A DNA stretch of 5,155 nucleotides, taken from NCBI GenBank assembly GCA_021776755.1, contig JAJFFI010000188.1:1-5155 (forward strand), written 5' to 3'. This document shows positions 5,151-5,155 of this stretch, one piece after another. The stretch's first letter is position 1; each line of letters begins with the position of its first letter. The notes beneath the pieces are model-generated. The model was not told the DNA's origin. It did no database searches and worked only from the letters and a program-made list of their open reading frames with translations. Made by a program: the position numbers and the translations under genes. This DNA is from Alphaproteobacteria bacterium. GTDB taxonomy: Bacteria > Pseudomonadota > Alphaproteobacteria > JAJFFI01.

Positions 5151-5155
5151 ATGCT

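Noticed and set aside
1..5155. CRISPR array, tRNA or rRNA genes, insertion-sequence transposase
   Set aside because: No regularly spaced repeats, cloverleaf-like segments, rRNA-like sequence or transposase motifs were seen on either strand.

Overview
The window looks like a stretch of a high-GC proteobacterial chromosome. The flanking genes are strongly GC-rich with G/C-ending codons, and an ornithine cyclodeaminase of the Pseudomonas/rhizobial type sits beside small toxin-antitoxin and XRE genes. An alphaproteobacterium is my best guess, but no gene here fixes the taxonomy. One block, about 1992-3540, is clearly more AT-rich, with different codon use, and looks like a later arrival.

Layout. 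(1) 44-1135, minus strand: a complete ornithine cyclodeaminase (ornithine to proline plus ammonia) whose C-terminal tail is built from a 15-bp tandem repeat. (2) 1136-1311: an AT-rich divergent promoter region with an inverted repeat in the OCD leader and a second one, operator-like, in front of the toxin gene. (3) 1312-1991, plus strand: a toxin-first type II toxin-antitoxin pair, a RelE/ParE/HigB-like toxin and an XRE-type HTH antitoxin joined by a 4-base ATGA overlap. (4) 1992-3527: the AT-rich insert, holding a single gene (2176-3516). Its protein has a ParB/Srx-like N-terminal domain with a DGNRR box, a very acidic linker and a helical C-terminal domain reminiscent of HEPN/Abi-type modules. 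The insert is bracketed by two copies of AACTCGTCT. (5) 3536-4998, plus strand: a promoter/operator with almost no leader, an XRE regulator (3571-3948), and a 342-residue conserved protein of unknown function (3970-4998), probably one operon. (6) 4999-5155: two mutually exclusive hairpins just after the last stop codon and a strong intrinsic terminator at the window end.

How the parts relate. The toxin-antitoxin operon and the XRE operon each appear to be controlled by their own HTH protein through an inverted repeat overlapping the promoter. The ParB-like gene sits between them as a one-gene cargo, an arrangement typical of small defence or stress genes dropping into accessory spots. The two most promising unknowns are this ParB-like/helical fusion protein and the XRE plus unknown-protein pair. 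No function for either can be proved from sequence alone.
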